The position numbers and the translations under genes are program-made. A stretch of DNA of 64,000 nt from Methylophaga thalassica (lineage in GTDB: Bacteria; Pseudomonadota; Gammaproteobacteria; Nitrosococcales; Methylophagaceae). A model generated the notes under the pieces. That model did no database searches. It was not told the origin of the DNA and saw only the letters and a list, made by a program, of their open reading frames with translations. This document shows positions 36,398-46,545 of this stretch, one piece after another. The stretch spans positions 186,001-250,000 of the forward strand of contig NZ_BSND01000005.1 of assembly GCF_030159795.1 (NCBI RefSeq), written 5' to 3'. The stretch's first letter is position 1, and the number at the start of each line of letters is the position of its first letter.

Positions 36398-36877
36398 TCA
36401 CGTCACCTGAAATGTGCGACGAATTTTACGTAACACCGCATACATTAATGGCCACAGAAGTGTACTGGTTAACACTGGCATCCAGCTTTCCCAACGTAAT
36501 GTTGCCCGCGCTACCGCCACATCAATAAATTCGACCAAAAATACAACTGACAGAATGGTTAATGCCTGTTGCCATAGCGGATACTGACGTAATTGAAGAT
36601 GAAAACGGGCAATTAAATAGATGGCCAATGCATAACTAAAAGCCATCACGCCTAATATGCCGCCCATGGTCACATCCATTATGAATCCTGTACACCAGGC
36701 AACACCGATACTGACACGATGAGGTAAAGCCATTGCCCAGTAAATTAATGTCATGACGACCCATTCCGGACGAAAAAAACGCGCATAATCAGGTAATGGC
36801 ATAAGCATCATCAAAATGGCAATAATGAGTGTAATAACGATCACAAAGCCGTTACGCGTTTTAATTGTCGTCGCCAT
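36398..36877 (-). CDS. mreD: Rod shape-determining protein MreD
   Basis: This is a 159-residue membrane protein with five to six hydrophobic helices, typical of MreD. It includes the conserved DVTMGGILGVMAFSYALAIYL. It overlaps the mreC 3' end by 17 bases. MreD is the poorly understood integral partner of MreC in the elongasome. Confidence 0.93.
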   Translation of the reverse strand: MATTIKTRNGFVIVITLIIAILMMLMPLPDYARFFRPEWVVMTLIYWAMALPHRVSIGVAWCTGFIMDVTMGGILGVMAFSYALAIYLIARFHLQLRQYPLWQQALTILSVVFLVEFIDVAVARATLRWESWMPVLTSTLLWPLMYAVLRKIRRTFQVT

Positions 36878-37763
36878 GCTCTATCTCCGCTTTTGACGAC
36901 TCAATATCAGCTTGTATAGCTGGTAAACGCTCTGTTTGAATTTTTTCACCTGGCAGCACCAACATTACCTCACGACTGGTCGACAGCTTCGCCGCGGGTT
37001 CAACTTTAATATCCGCAAAAGGTTTACCCTGGGGAAATTCGACTGACACCACTTTACCCACTGGATAACCGACCGGAAAGCGTCCACCCAGGCCAGATGT
37101 CACTAATAAATCACCTTCACGGACATCCGCATTGTGAGGCAAAAAGTCCATCTGCAGATATTCACCTAATCCACGTCCTGTTACAACAGCTCGCAGACCA
37201 TTACGGTTAATCTGTACCGGAATACTATGGCTGGGATCAGTTAACAGCACCACCCGGCTCGACACTTCTGATGTTTCCGTCACCTGTCCCATCACGCCCG
37301 TGGCATCTAATACCGGTTGGCCAATATAGACACCATAATTCCTACCCTTATCAATCACCACCTGTTGAGAAAAGGGATCGAGGTCAATCGTCAACAATTC
37401 AGCAACCTGAACTCTTTCTTGTAGACGAAATGAAGAGCCTAATAACTCTTTCAATCGCATATTTTCTCGTTCTAAGGACTGTAGTTTCTGTAAGCGAATA
37501 CTCTGCAACATATTATTCGCTTCCATCACGGTAATTTTTTCACGCAGTTGCTTACGATCCTGAAAAAAGTCATTAACCCAATCCGTTAAATCTGTGGGTA
37601 AGGATGCAGCCGCCTGCATTGGATAAACAGCCGTCGACAAAGCCGAACGTACTGGCTTGAAATAATCCAGACGCGTGTCGAGAAAAAACACCAGAATTGA
37701 TGCGATAACTGCCAGCATCATCCGGGTATTTAAAGAAGGTGTATGGGCGAATAAAGGTTTAAT
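36861..37763 (-). CDS. mreC: Rod shape-determining protein MreC, probable AUU start
   Basis: MreC is a bitopic periplasmic scaffold of the elongasome. Visible are one membrane helix, a coiled coil (MEANNMLQSIRLQKLQSLERENMRLKELL) and the beta-domain core (DKGRNYGVYIGQPVLDATGVMGQV, VTSGLGGRFPVGYPVGKV). The first ATG is at 37721. The 14 codons before it encode KPLFAHTPSLNTR after an ATT, which is the usual MreC N-terminus, and an in-frame TGA lies at 37767-37769. No ATG, GTG or TTG lies between, so ATT at 37761-37763 is the likely start, giving 300 residues. Confidence 0.85.
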   Translation of the reverse strand: MKPLFAHTPSLNTRMMLAVIASILVFFLDTRLDYFKPVRSALSTAVYPMQAAASLPTDLTDWVNDFFQDRKQLREKITVMEANNMLQSIRLQKLQSLERENMRLKELLGSSFRLQERVQVAELLTIDLDPFSQQVVIDKGRNYGVYIGQPVLDATGVMGQVTETSEVSSRVVLLTDPSHSIPVQINRNGLRAVVTGRGLGEYLQMDFLPHNADVREGDLLVTSGLGGRFPVGYPVGKVVSVEFPQGKPFADIKVEPAAKLSTSREVMLVLPGEKIQTERLPAIQADIESSKAEIEHGDDN

Positions 37764-37784
37764 AACTCAAAGTCCAAAAACTAA

Positions 37785-37821
37785 AAGACCTTCGCAAATG
37801 GGTAACACTTGCAAAGGTCTT
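37785..37821 (-). terminator. Terminator-like hairpin between mreB and mreC
   Basis: On the minus strand AAGACCTT and AAGGTCTT form a stem, with additional partial pairing of TGCAA/TTGCG inside. It is followed by TTTTAGTTTTT. It begins about 20 bases after mreB, so most transcripts may stop there, leaving mreCD and downstream genes less expressed. Confidence 0.75.
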
Positions 37822-37841
37822 ACTACTCAATCTAGTCACAA

Positions 37842-38960
<1,119 letters not shown>

Positions 38961-39009
38961 TCATTTAAACTTACTGCTTTGTTGAAGCAATTAACCTTTG
39001 GAACTGTCG

Positions 39010-39297
39010 ATGAGTTTAGATAAACACGATGTAGAAAAAATCGCGCACCTCGCACGCCTGTCGATACAGGAAGATGACATCCCTCATTATGCACGGGATT
39101 TAAATAATATTCTCAATTTAGTTGACCAGTTGAGCGCAGCTGACACAAACGACATACTTCCTATGGCCCATCCTCTTGATGCACATCAACGCTTACGGCC
39201 TGATGCTGTTACTGAAGTCAATCAGCGTGAAGCATTTCAGGCGATTGCTCCTAAAACTGAAGCCGGTGTCTATCTGGTTCCTAAAGTCATCGAATAA
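39010..39297 (+). CDS. gatC: Asp/Glu-tRNA amidotransferase subunit C
   Basis: GatC is the small scaffold of the GatCAB amidotransferase, which converts Glu-tRNA(Gln) and Asp-tRNA(Asn) to the amide forms. The 95-residue protein shows [24 protein letters not shown] and [11 protein letters not shown] 39010 is preferred over the in-frame TTG at 38998. It lies 18 bases before gatA. Confidence 0.95.
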   Translation: MSLDKHDVEKIAHLARLSIQEDDIPHYARDLNNILNLVDQLSAADTNDILPMAHPLDAHQRLRPDAVTEVNQREAFQAIAPKTEAGVYLVPKVIE

Positions 39298-39315
39298 AGC
39301 AACACAGGCAAACAC

Positions 39316-40770
39316 ATGCATAACAAATCACTTTCAGAATTATCGGCAGCCCTGCACAACAGTGAAATAAGCAGTGTTGAACTTACTCAGCATTACCTGA
39401 ACCGTATCAATCAACACAACGGTACCTTAAATGCTTTCATCACGGTCACCGAAGAACGCGCATTAGAACAAGCAAAAGCGGCAGATAAATTACTGGCAGA
39501 AAAAAAAGCTGGCGCGCTAACCGGGATTCCGCTCGCTCATAAAGATATTTTCTGCACAAAAGGTATCCGCACCAGCTGTGGTTCCAAAATGCTGGATAAA
39601 TTTATTGCGCCTTATGATGCCACCGTCGTTGAAAAGATTGATCAGGCAGGTATGGTCACCCTGGGTAAAACCAATATGGACGAATTTGCTATGGGTTCAT
39701 CTAATGAAACAAGTTGGTACGGCCCAGTAAAAAACCCATGGGATACTGACCGTGTGCCTGGTGGTTCATCAGGCGGCTCAGCAGCAGCCATGGCAGCGCG
39801 TTTAGCGCCTATTGCCACAGGCACTGATACAGGTGGCTCCATCCGTCAGCCCTCTTCTTTATGTAATCTTACTGGTCTGAAACCCACCTATGGACGTATT
39901 TCTCGCTACGGCATGATTGCCTTTGCTTCCAGTTTGGATCAAGCTGGGCCGATGGCTAACAGTGCTGAAGACGCGGCTTGGTTAATGAACGTTATGTCAG
40001 GATTTGATGAGAAAGATTCGACCAGTGTGGATCGTGATGTACCTGATTACACGGCCAGTTTGAATGATTCACTGGAAGGCCTGACCATTGGCCTGCCTAA
40101 AGAATATTTTGGCGAAGGTCTTGATCCTCGTGTTGCGGCTACAGTGGAAGCGGCCATTAAAACGTATGAAAAAATGGGCGCAACATTAAAAGAAATTACC
40201 TTACCGAATACCGGTTTGGCTGTGCCGACATACTATGTGGTTGCCCCTGCGGAGTGTTCATCAAATCTGTCCCGAATGGATGGTGTACGTTTCGGTCACC
40301 GTGCCGAAGATCCGAAAGACTTAATGGATCTTTACACCCGTTCACGTGGCGAAGGCTTTGGTGAAGAAGTCAAACGTCGCATTATGATTGGTACTTATGC
40401 CTTATCGGCTGGTTACTACGATGCTTATTACCTAAAAGCACAGCAATGTCGTCGTCTTATCAGTAATGATTTCCAGGAAGCATTTAAAGAAGTCGATGTG
40501 ATTATGGGACCGACAGCCACCAACCCCGCATTCCGTTTTGGTGAAAAAACCGATGATCCGGTTGCCATGTATCTGGAAGATATTTATACCATCAATACCA
40601 ATCTGGCTGGCTTACCCGGTATGTCTATTCCAGCCGGTTTTGTTAATAATTTACCCGTCGGTTTACAAATTATTGGTAACTATTTTGATGAGGCAAGATT
40701 ATTAAATATCGGTCATCGTTACCAACAAGAAACAGATTGGCATCAACGTATACCGGAAACGTTTAAATAA
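39316..40770 (+). CDS. gatA: Asp/Glu-tRNA amidotransferase subunit A
   Basis: GatA is the glutaminase subunit of GatCAB, 484 residues. The amidase-signature triad is visible: Lys in [12 protein letters not shown], and the serines in [16 protein letters not shown] and [25 protein letters not shown]. It is followed by a strong terminator at 40777-40800. gatB, usually next, is absent from the window and must lie elsewhere. Confidence 0.97.
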   Translation: MHNKSLSELSAALHNSEISSVELTQHYLNRINQHNGTLNAFITVTEERALEQAKAADKLLAEKKAGALTGIPLAHKDIFCTKGIRTSCGSKMLDKFIAPYDATVVEKIDQAGMVTLGKTNMDEFAMGSSNETSWYGPVKNPWDTDRVPGGSSGGSAAAMAARLAPIATGTDTGGSIRQPSSLCNLTGLKPTYGRISRYGMIAFASSLDQAGPMANSAEDAAWLMNVMSGFDEKDSTSVDRDVPDYTASLNDSLEGLTIGLPKEYFGEGLDPRVAATVEAAIKTYEKMGATLKEITLPNTGLAVPTYYVVAPAECSSNLSRMDGVRFGHRAEDPKDLMDLYTRSRGEGFGEEVKRRIMIGTYALSAGYYDAYYLKAQQCRRLISNDFQEAFKEVDVIMGPTATNPAFRFGEKTDDPVAMYLEDIYTINTNLAGLPGMSIPAGFVNNLPVGLQIIGNYFDEARLLNIGHRYQQETDWHQRIPETFK

Positions 40771-40776
40771 GAAATT

Positions 40777-40800
40777 AAAGGGGCTCATCGCCCCTTTTTT
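40777..40800 (+). terminator. Rho-independent terminator after gatA
   Basis: The stem AAAGGGGC / GCCCCTTT has a five-base loop and runs into TTTTTT. It ends the gatCA message. Confidence 0.92.
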
Positions 40801-40871
40801 CTACGCCTAAGCCATGTCTATTTCTGTTATTCTTGCTTGAATAATCAATCTGGGTATGAGGAAACCGCTCA

Positions 40872-42503
40872 ATGAAGGCAGCAGAGCTATTTGTCAAAGC
40901 ACTTGAGAATGAAGGTGTTGAATATATTTTTGGCATTCCGGGAGAAGAAAACCTGGACGTGATGGATGCCTTGCTGGATTCACATATCCAATTTATTACA
41001 ACTCGTCATGAGCAAGGAGCTGCTTTTATGGCGGATGTTTATGGTCGGCTTACCGGGCGTGCTGGCGTCTGTATTGCTACCTTGGGTCCGGGAGCTACCA
41101 ATCTGATCACTGGGGTTGCGGATGCAAATATGGATCACGCACCGTTAATTGCTATTGCTGGTCAGGCATCCACTCACCGCCTGCACAAAGAATCTCATCA
41201 AGTACTAGATCTGGAAGCGATGTTTCGGCCGATTACTAAATACGCCTCGCGTATTGTCAGCCCAGAAGTTATTCCAGAAGTGGTTCGAAAAGCATTTAAA
41301 GTCGCCCAGACAGAAAAAACCGGAGCCTGCTTTATTGAGTTTCCGGAAAATATTGCTGAAATGGAGATTGACGATGTTCCATTACGGGTCAAAAATGCCT
41401 CCGCTCCGGAACCTGCTGCAGAAGAAATTGAACGTGCGGCAGAAGTGATTTCTAATGCAAAAAGCCCGATCATTCTCGCTGGTAATGGTGTGATCCGTGC
41501 CGATGCCTGTAATGAACTGGCCGAATTTTCAGAGAAATTGGGCATTCCTATCGCCAATACCTTTATGGCGAAAGGGGTTGTTCCTTTTCGTCACCCAATG
41601 GCATTAGGTAGTGTTGGTCTGCAATCTAATGATTATGCTAACTGTGGTTTTGCTAATGCTGATGTCATTATCTGTATTGGTTACGATATTGTGGAATACC
41701 ACCCTTATCTATGGCATCCATCACGTGACAGAACCATCATCCATATCGACACAACACATGCAGAAGTCGATGCACACTACAGTATCAGTTTGGCGGTTGT
41801 TGGTAATATTCGCCACAGTCTCAACCGAGTGGCTGCACTAACGACACCGCATCAGGGCAAGGCTATGCGTACCCTGCGTGACAGCCTGATCACTGAGATG
41901 AATATTCACCGTGACGATATTGAGTTTCCGGTTAAACCACAAAAAATTATCTGGGATCTACGTACCGCGATGGATTTGCAGGATATTGTGATCTGTGATG
42001 TCGGTGCCCATAAAATGTGGATGTCTCGGATGTTCCGCTGTGAATATCCTAACACCTGCATCATATCCAATGGATTTGCCAGCATGGGTATTGCCGTACC
42101 GGGGGCGATTGCTGCTAAGTTAGCCAATCCACAACGCAAAGTTGTAGCCGTCACTGGTGACGCTGGCTTTTTGATGAACTCACAAGAAATCGAAACAGCC
42201 ATGCGACTGAATATCGCCATTGTTATTCTGGTATGGAACGATGCCAGTTATGGCCTGATTGAGTGGAAACAACAAAATCAATTTGGCCGGACCAGTCATG
42301 TACAATTCACCAACCCAGATTTTGTTCAATACGCGCAATCTTTTGGTGCGTTTGGTGTCAGAGTTGAGAAGACAGAGCAATTAATGCCCATTCTAAAAGA
42401 AGCCTTAGACAGAAATACCGTGACAGTTATTGATTGCCCGGTTGATTATCGAGAGAACCTCAAACTAACAGAAGCATTAGGCCAACTAACCTTAACGATT
42501 TAA
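40872..42503 (+). CDS. Acetolactate synthase large subunit-like TPP enzyme
   Basis: This 543-residue thiamine-diphosphate enzyme should condense pyruvate to acetolactate. The TPP-activating Glu lies in TTRHEQGAAFMADVYGR. LATLGPGATNLITGV-like and GQASTHRLHKESHQVLDLEAMFRPITKY segments match acetolactate synthases. The metal/TPP motif is GDAGFLMNSQEIETA with the downstream Asn in VWNDASYGLIEW. No ilvN small subunit or ilvC is adjacent, so it may be a catabolic or stand-alone form. A related carboligase or decarboxylase is possible. The next gene starts 6 bases later. Confidence 0.85.
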   Translation: MKAAELFVKALENEGVEYIFGIPGEENLDVMDALLDSHIQFITTRHEQGAAFMADVYGRLTGRAGVCIATLGPGATNLITGVADANMDHAPLIAIAGQASTHRLHKESHQVLDLEAMFRPITKYASRIVSPEVIPEVVRKAFKVAQTEKTGACFIEFPENIAEMEIDDVPLRVKNASAPEPAAEEIERAAEVISNAKSPIILAGNGVIRADACNELAEFSEKLGIPIANTFMAKGVVPFRHPMALGSVGLQSNDYANCGFANADVIICIGYDIVEYHPYLWHPSRDRTIIHIDTTHAEVDAHYSISLAVVGNIRHSLNRVAALTTPHQGKAMRTLRDSLITEMNIHRDDIEFPVKPQKIIWDLRTAMDLQDIVICDVGAHKMWMSRMFRCEYPNTCIISNGFASMGIAVPGAIAAKLANPQRKVVAVTGDAGFLMNSQEIETAMRLNIAIVILVWNDASYGLIEWKQQNQFGRTSHVQFTNPDFVQYAQSFGAFGVRVEKTEQLMPILKEALDRNTVTVIDCPVDYRENLKLTEALGQLTLTI

Positions 42504-42509
42504 TTTCAC

Positions 42510-43007
42510 ATGACACAGTTTATAAAACCCGCCATTGGCGTCATCGTTCTTGCGATAGTCGCAGTACTTATTTTTAATGTCGTCCAGACAAAACAAGGAC
42601 TACCTGAACAAACCTTTACGGATCTGGATGGAAAGACACATTCATTTGAGGATTTTAAAGGGAAACCATTATTAGTTATTTTCTGGGCGACGGATTGTCC
42701 TGCCTGTGTCCAGGAGCTACCCGAACTCAAAGCGGTTTATAAAGAGTACGCGCCTAAAGGCTTAGGTGTTGTCAGTATTGCGTTAGCACACGATAAACCT
42801 GAACATTTACTGGCAATGCGGCTTGAAAAACAGATCCCCTATCTGATTAGCTGGGATAAAACGGGTGAACTGGCAGATGCGTTTAACAATGTGCGGGTTA
42901 CCCCTACTCACTTTTTATACTCCGCTGATGGTGATGTTGTTATGCGCAAAATCGGTAGTGTGTCAAAAGAAATGCTCAGCGAGAAACTCAGCAGTATGGG
43001 GCTGTAG
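42510..43007 (+). CDS. Thioredoxin-fold TlpA/ResA-like protein
   Basis: This is a 165-residue membrane-anchored periplasmic thiol protein. An N-terminal helix ([22 protein letters not shown]) is followed by a TlpA-type thioredoxin domain. The CxxC site is in [16 protein letters not shown], and the cis-Pro region is in [17 protein letters not shown] role in cytochrome c maturation or envelope disulfide reduction is usual for the family. It lies 6 bases after the acetolactate synthase-like gene, but a functional link is unclear. Confidence 0.88.
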   Translation: MTQFIKPAIGVIVLAIVAVLIFNVVQTKQGLPEQTFTDLDGKTHSFEDFKGKPLLVIFWATDCPACVQELPELKAVYKEYAPKGLGVVSIALAHDKPEHLLAMRLEKQIPYLISWDKTGELADAFNNVRVTPTHFLYSADGDVVMRKIGSVSKEMLSEKLSSMGL

Positions 43008-43132
43008 CAAATTCTAATACATTTACACTACACTTCTATAGTCTTATATGGTATAAAGTACGGCTTTGTAAATGCAGGCAGGGACCAAAATCGGCGCCCT
43101 GTGGTAAAAGTGTATCAGGAGCAGGTTTTAAA

Positions 43133-43369
43133 ATGGCCAGAGTATGTCAGGTAACGGGCAAGCGCCCTATGAGCGGTAACAATGTTTCACACGCTCATAA
43201 CAAAACAAAACGTCGTTTCTTACCCAACCTTCACTCACACCGTTTTTGGGTTGAGTCTGAAAATCGCTGGGTTAAGCTGCGTGTCAGCAACCATGGTCTG
43301 CGCATCATCGATAAGAGAGGGATTGATTCCGTCCTTACTGACATCCGCGCCCGTGGCGAAAAAATTTAG
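43133..43369 (+). CDS. rpmB: 50S ribosomal protein L28
   Basis: L28 is a 78-residue large-subunit protein. It reads [17 protein letters not shown] followed by [21 protein letters not shown], near the E. coli pattern. It lacks the second zinc cysteine pair of the C+ type. AGGAG precedes the ATG. It forms the conserved rpmB-rpmG pair. A promoter is plausible in 43008-43132, where TTTACA at 43022 and TATATG at 43045 are spaced 17 bases. Confidence 0.98.
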   Translation: MARVCQVTGKRPMSGNNVSHAHNKTKRRFLPNLHSHRFWVESENRWVKLRVSNHGLRIIDKRGIDSVLTDIRARGEKI

Positions 43370-43378
43370 GAGTAAGAC

Positions 43379-43534
43379 ATGCGCGATAAAATTAAATTAG
43401 TCTCATCTGCTGGTACTGGTCACTACTACACCACAGACAAAAACAAACGTACTATGCCTGAAAAACTAGAGATCAAAAAGTTTGATCCTGTTGTGCGTAA
43501 ACACGTTATGTATAAAGAAGCTAAAATTAAATAA
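43379..43534 (+). CDS. rpmG: 50S ribosomal protein L33
   Basis: This is a 51-residue protein starting [18 protein letters not shown] and ending VMYKEAKIK, the cysteine-free (C-) form of L33. It lies 9 bases after rpmB with AGGAG before the ATG. Confidence 0.97.
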   Translation: MRDKIKLVSSAGTGHYYTTDKNKRTMPEKLEIKKFDPVVRKHVMYKEAKIK

Positions 43535-43586
43535 TATTGCCCACAATATTATTTTAGAAAAACCCGCCTTCGCGGGTTTTTTTATG
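43532..43586 (+). terminator. Tandem terminators after rpmG
   Basis: A first hairpin, TAATATTG / CAATATTA followed by TTTT, begins in the rpmG stop codon. A second, AACCCGC-CTTC-GCGGGTT followed by TTTTT, is a strong canonical terminator with a stable CTTCG-type loop. Confidence 0.92.
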
Positions 43587-43635
43587 TCTGAAATCACACT
43601 ATTATGCTCGTTTGTTTATTATTAAGTTCTGATAC

Positions 43636-44862
43636 ATGAGTGACGACGCTGATTTATCTTCTATCATTATCGCTAGGCAGCCTATATTTGATCGTCACTA
43701 TAATACTTATGCTTATGAACTGTTATTCCGTAATAACCAAACATCACAATCAGCTGATTTAGATTATTACTCTGGCGATATCGCCACCACACGTGTTATC
43801 AATTACAGCTTTCTTGAACTGGGTATAGAGCGCGTTATCGGCAATCACCTGGCTTTCGTCAACTTGACCCGGAATTTTATACTAAGTGATGACCCAATAC
43901 CTTTTGGTGGTGAGCGTGTTGTCCTGGAAGTGTTGGAGAATATTGAGGTTGATGAAGAACTGATTAATGCGGTTAAAAAACTAGCATTGAGTGGTTATCA
44001 CATCGCACTTGATGATTTTATTTTCCATGAATCATTACGGCCACTTATTGAGCTAGCCTCCATCATCAAAGTCGATATACTTTCTTTATCAGAGTCGGAA
44101 TTAAGGCATCATGTCGAGCGGCTTCGAGCGTTTCCAGTCAAGCTACTGGCAGAAAAAGTTGAAACCAAGGCTGAATTTGAACTGTGCATGGAATTGGGTT
44201 TTGACTATTTTCAGGGTTATTTTTTCTGTCGGCCTGAAATCATTAAAGATAATCCCATCCCTGATAATAAGATTAAACTGCTCGAGTTATTAGGTAAACT
44301 ACAAGATCCGGATATTGAATTTAAAACGATAGAAGCAATCATTCGTCAGGATCCTGGTCTCAGTTTAAAGCTGTTACGTTTACTCAACTCAGCTGCGATA
44401 GGGTTTCCAAGACAGATAAACTCATTGCGTGAAGGCCTCGTTATTTTAGGTTTAAAAGCAATAAAAACCTGGACAACTTTGATTGTGATGAGTGAAATGA
44501 GTTCTGGACCGGCAGAACTAATTCATATGACATTGGTCAGAGCAAAAATGGCAGAAAAGATAGCAGCTCAATTTGGCTGCTCACCGGATAGTGGCTTTTT
44601 ATTAGGCTTGTTTTCAACCATTGACACCATATTGTCAAAACCGATGGACGAAATTATTAAATCAATCCCACTCAGTAATGAATCGAGCCTTGCACTGATT
44701 AGTCGTGGTGGTATAAAAGGTCAACTATTAAACTGTGTTACTGATTATTGTGAAGGACATTGGAATAAGGTAGCCGATAGTACCGGACCATCACTGGAAG
44801 TGATGAGCAATGCCTATATTGAAGCCTGTCACTGGGCCACAATTACTCTCGATACGATTTAG
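43636..44862 (+). CDS. EAL-HDOD domain signalling protein
   Basis: This is a 408-residue cytosolic protein of the YuxH type. The N-terminal EAL-like domain (IIARQPIFDRHYNTYAYELLFRN) is followed by an HDOD domain (IRQDPGLSLKLLRLLNSAAIGFPRQINSLREGLVILGLKAIKTW). The canonical EAL motif is replaced (VLEVLEN), and metal-binding residues of the phosphodiesterase are not all evident. It is therefore probably a degenerate cyclic-di-GMP sensor or adaptor rather than an active enzyme. It ends 5 bases before the ABC cluster and may be cotranscribed with it. Confidence 0.88.
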   Translation: MSDDADLSSIIIARQPIFDRHYNTYAYELLFRNNQTSQSADLDYYSGDIATTRVINYSFLELGIERVIGNHLAFVNLTRNFILSDDPIPFGGERVVLEVLENIEVDEELINAVKKLALSGYHIALDDFIFHESLRPLIELASIIKVDILSLSESELRHHVERLRAFPVKLLAEKVETKAEFELCMELGFDYFQGYFFCRPEIIKDNPIPDNKIKLLELLGKLQDPDIEFKTIEAIIRQDPGLSLKLLRLLNSAAIGFPRQINSLREGLVILGLKAIKTWTTLIVMSEMSSGPAELIHMTLVRAKMAEKIAAQFGCSPDSGFLLGLFSTIDTILSKPMDEIIKSIPLSNESSLALISRGGIKGQLLNCVTDYCEGHWNKVADSTGPSLEVMSNAYIEACHWATITLDTI

Positions 44863-44867
44863 TGTAA

Positions 44868-45809
44868 ATGATTGATCCCATACTCTTACTCGAAGCGAAA
44901 GAACTATCCCGTTTTTTCGGCGATACTGCAGCTGTTAACAACGTCAGTTTTAATATCAAACAAGGTGAGGTACTTGGTTTTTTGGGACCAAACGGCGCCG
45001 GAAAAAGTACCACCATGCGTATGCTGACCGGCAACCTTGCTCCTGATAATGGACAGATAATCATTAACGGCATTGATTTACTGGATAATCCTAAACAGGC
45101 CAAAGCCTGCATTGGCTATCTGCCCGAAACACCACCACTATACAAAGAGCATACTGTCAGCGAATTTTTACAGTTCTGCGCCCGCCTGAATGGCATAGCT
45201 AAAAAGCAGCAAAAAACCGCTGTCGACAATGTGATTGAACGTTGTGGCCTGGCTGATGTCAGTAAGCGCTTGATTGCTAATCTATCAAAAGGGTTTCAAC
45301 AACGTGTTGGTATTGCTCAAGCGATTATTCACTCACCAGCCGTAGTGATACTGGACGAACCGACATCGGGACTGGACCCTATACAAATTCGTGAAATACG
45401 TCAGCTTATCCGCGATATTGCCAATGAACACAGCGTTATCCTGTCTACCCATATTCTGCCTGAGGTGCAGATGTTATGTGACCGGGTGCAGATCATTTCA
45501 AAAGGCCAGTTATTATTTAATGACAGTCTGCAAAAGCTTACTGAGCAAATGCAATCTACCGCTATTGTTGTTGGTTTTTCGCAAAGTATTGGGCAACAAT
45601 CTCTGACTTCACTTCCTGGTGTGATCGATGTAGAAAAAATGGATAGTCATCGCTACAGAGTGACGTATCTTCCTGAGCAAAACCCAACACAAGCCCTATT
45701 AAAAAGTGCTGTTGAAAATAACTGGCCGTTAAGGTCATTAATACCAGAGCAGCATTCTTTAGAAGATGTCTTTATGAAAATTATTCGTGAAGAAGATGCC
45801 CATGCTTAA
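44868..45809 (+). CDS. ABC transporter ATPase, GldA-like
   Basis: This is a 313-residue ATP-binding subunit. Walker A is GPNGAGKST, the signature is LSKGFQQRVG, and Walker B is VVILDEPTSGLD, followed by a switch His in LSTHILPEV. The ABC-2 type C-terminal extension is present. The neighbours (ABC-2 permease, GldG-like and DUF4340 proteins) match a conserved cluster named after Flavobacterium gliding genes but widespread in non-gliding bacteria. Substrate unknown. Confidence 0.9.
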   Translation: MIDPILLLEAKELSRFFGDTAAVNNVSFNIKQGEVLGFLGPNGAGKSTTMRMLTGNLAPDNGQIIINGIDLLDNPKQAKACIGYLPETPPLYKEHTVSEFLQFCARLNGIAKKQQKTAVDNVIERCGLADVSKRLIANLSKGFQQRVGIAQAIIHSPAVVILDEPTSGLDPIQIREIRQLIRDIANEHSVILSTHILPEVQMLCDRVQIISKGQLLFNDSLQKLTEQMQSTAIVVGFSQSIGQQSLTSLPGVIDVEKMDSHRYRVTYLPEQNPTQALLKSAVENNWPLRSLIPEQHSLEDVFMKIIREEDAHA

Positions 45810-46545
45810 CATTGCTCGTAATGAATTACATCGCTTGTTTTTATCACCACTTGCCTGGGTGATGTTAGCGTTGAGTCAGTTATTGCTGGCTTACCTGTTT
45901 TTAACGCATATGGATTATTTCAACAGCATCCAGAGTCGAATTTCTGCTATTCCAGGTGCTCCCGGTGTGACAGAACTTATTGCTATGCCTCTGTTGAGTA
46001 ATGCCGCAATTATTGCTTTGCTTATCAGCCCATTATTAACGATGCGCACCCTTGCTGAAGAAAGACGAAACGAGACCTTGCCTTTGCTTTCATCAGCGCC
46101 ACTCAGCATATTCGATATTGTGCTTGGAAAATTCTTTGGTACCTTAACCTTTTTCCTATTAATGACATTGCTCACGGTATTCATGATTTGTTCATTGGCT
46201 GTTGGCACCACACTAGATTTTTATCAGTTAAGCGCCGGTGTACTAGGGCTTGTTTTATTAGTTGCCAGCTTTACCGCCGTTGGTATTTATATGTCCAGTC
46301 TGACCAGACAGCCAACTATCGCGGCCATCAGTACGTTTGCCATTCTCTTTTTATTCTGGATTATCGATTGGGCAAGCCACAGCACCACCGAATTCTCACT
46401 GTTTAGTTGGTTATCCCTGCTAAAGCACTTTGAACCGATGATTCAGGGACAAATCAATACACAAGATATCAGCTACTTTTTAATCATTATTGCGGCTTTT
46501 CTATTATTGACTGTACGTCGACTGGATAGAGAGCGTTTAGACTAA
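45802..46545 (+). CDS. ABC-2 type permease, GldF-like
   Basis: This is a membrane subunit of about 247 residues with six hydrophobic segments, beginning MLNIARNELHRLFLSPLAWVMLALSQ. A conserved loop reads LLTMRTLAEERRNETLPLLSSAPLS. I chose ATG 45802, overlapping the ATPase 3' end by 8 bases; GTG 45787 and ATG 45796 are in frame. It overlaps the next gene (TAATG). It is probably the partner of the preceding ATPase. Confidence 0.85.
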   Translation: MLNIARNELHRLFLSPLAWVMLALSQLLLAYLFLTHMDYFNSIQSRISAIPGAPGVTELIAMPLLSNAAIIALLISPLLTMRTLAEERRNETLPLLSSAPLSIFDIVLGKFFGTLTFFLLMTLLTVFMICSLAVGTTLDFYQLSAGVLGLVLLVASFTAVGIYMSSLTRQPTIAAISTFAILFLFWIIDWASHSTTEFSLFSWLSLLKHFEPMIQGQINTQDISYFLIIIAAFLLLTVRRLDRERLD

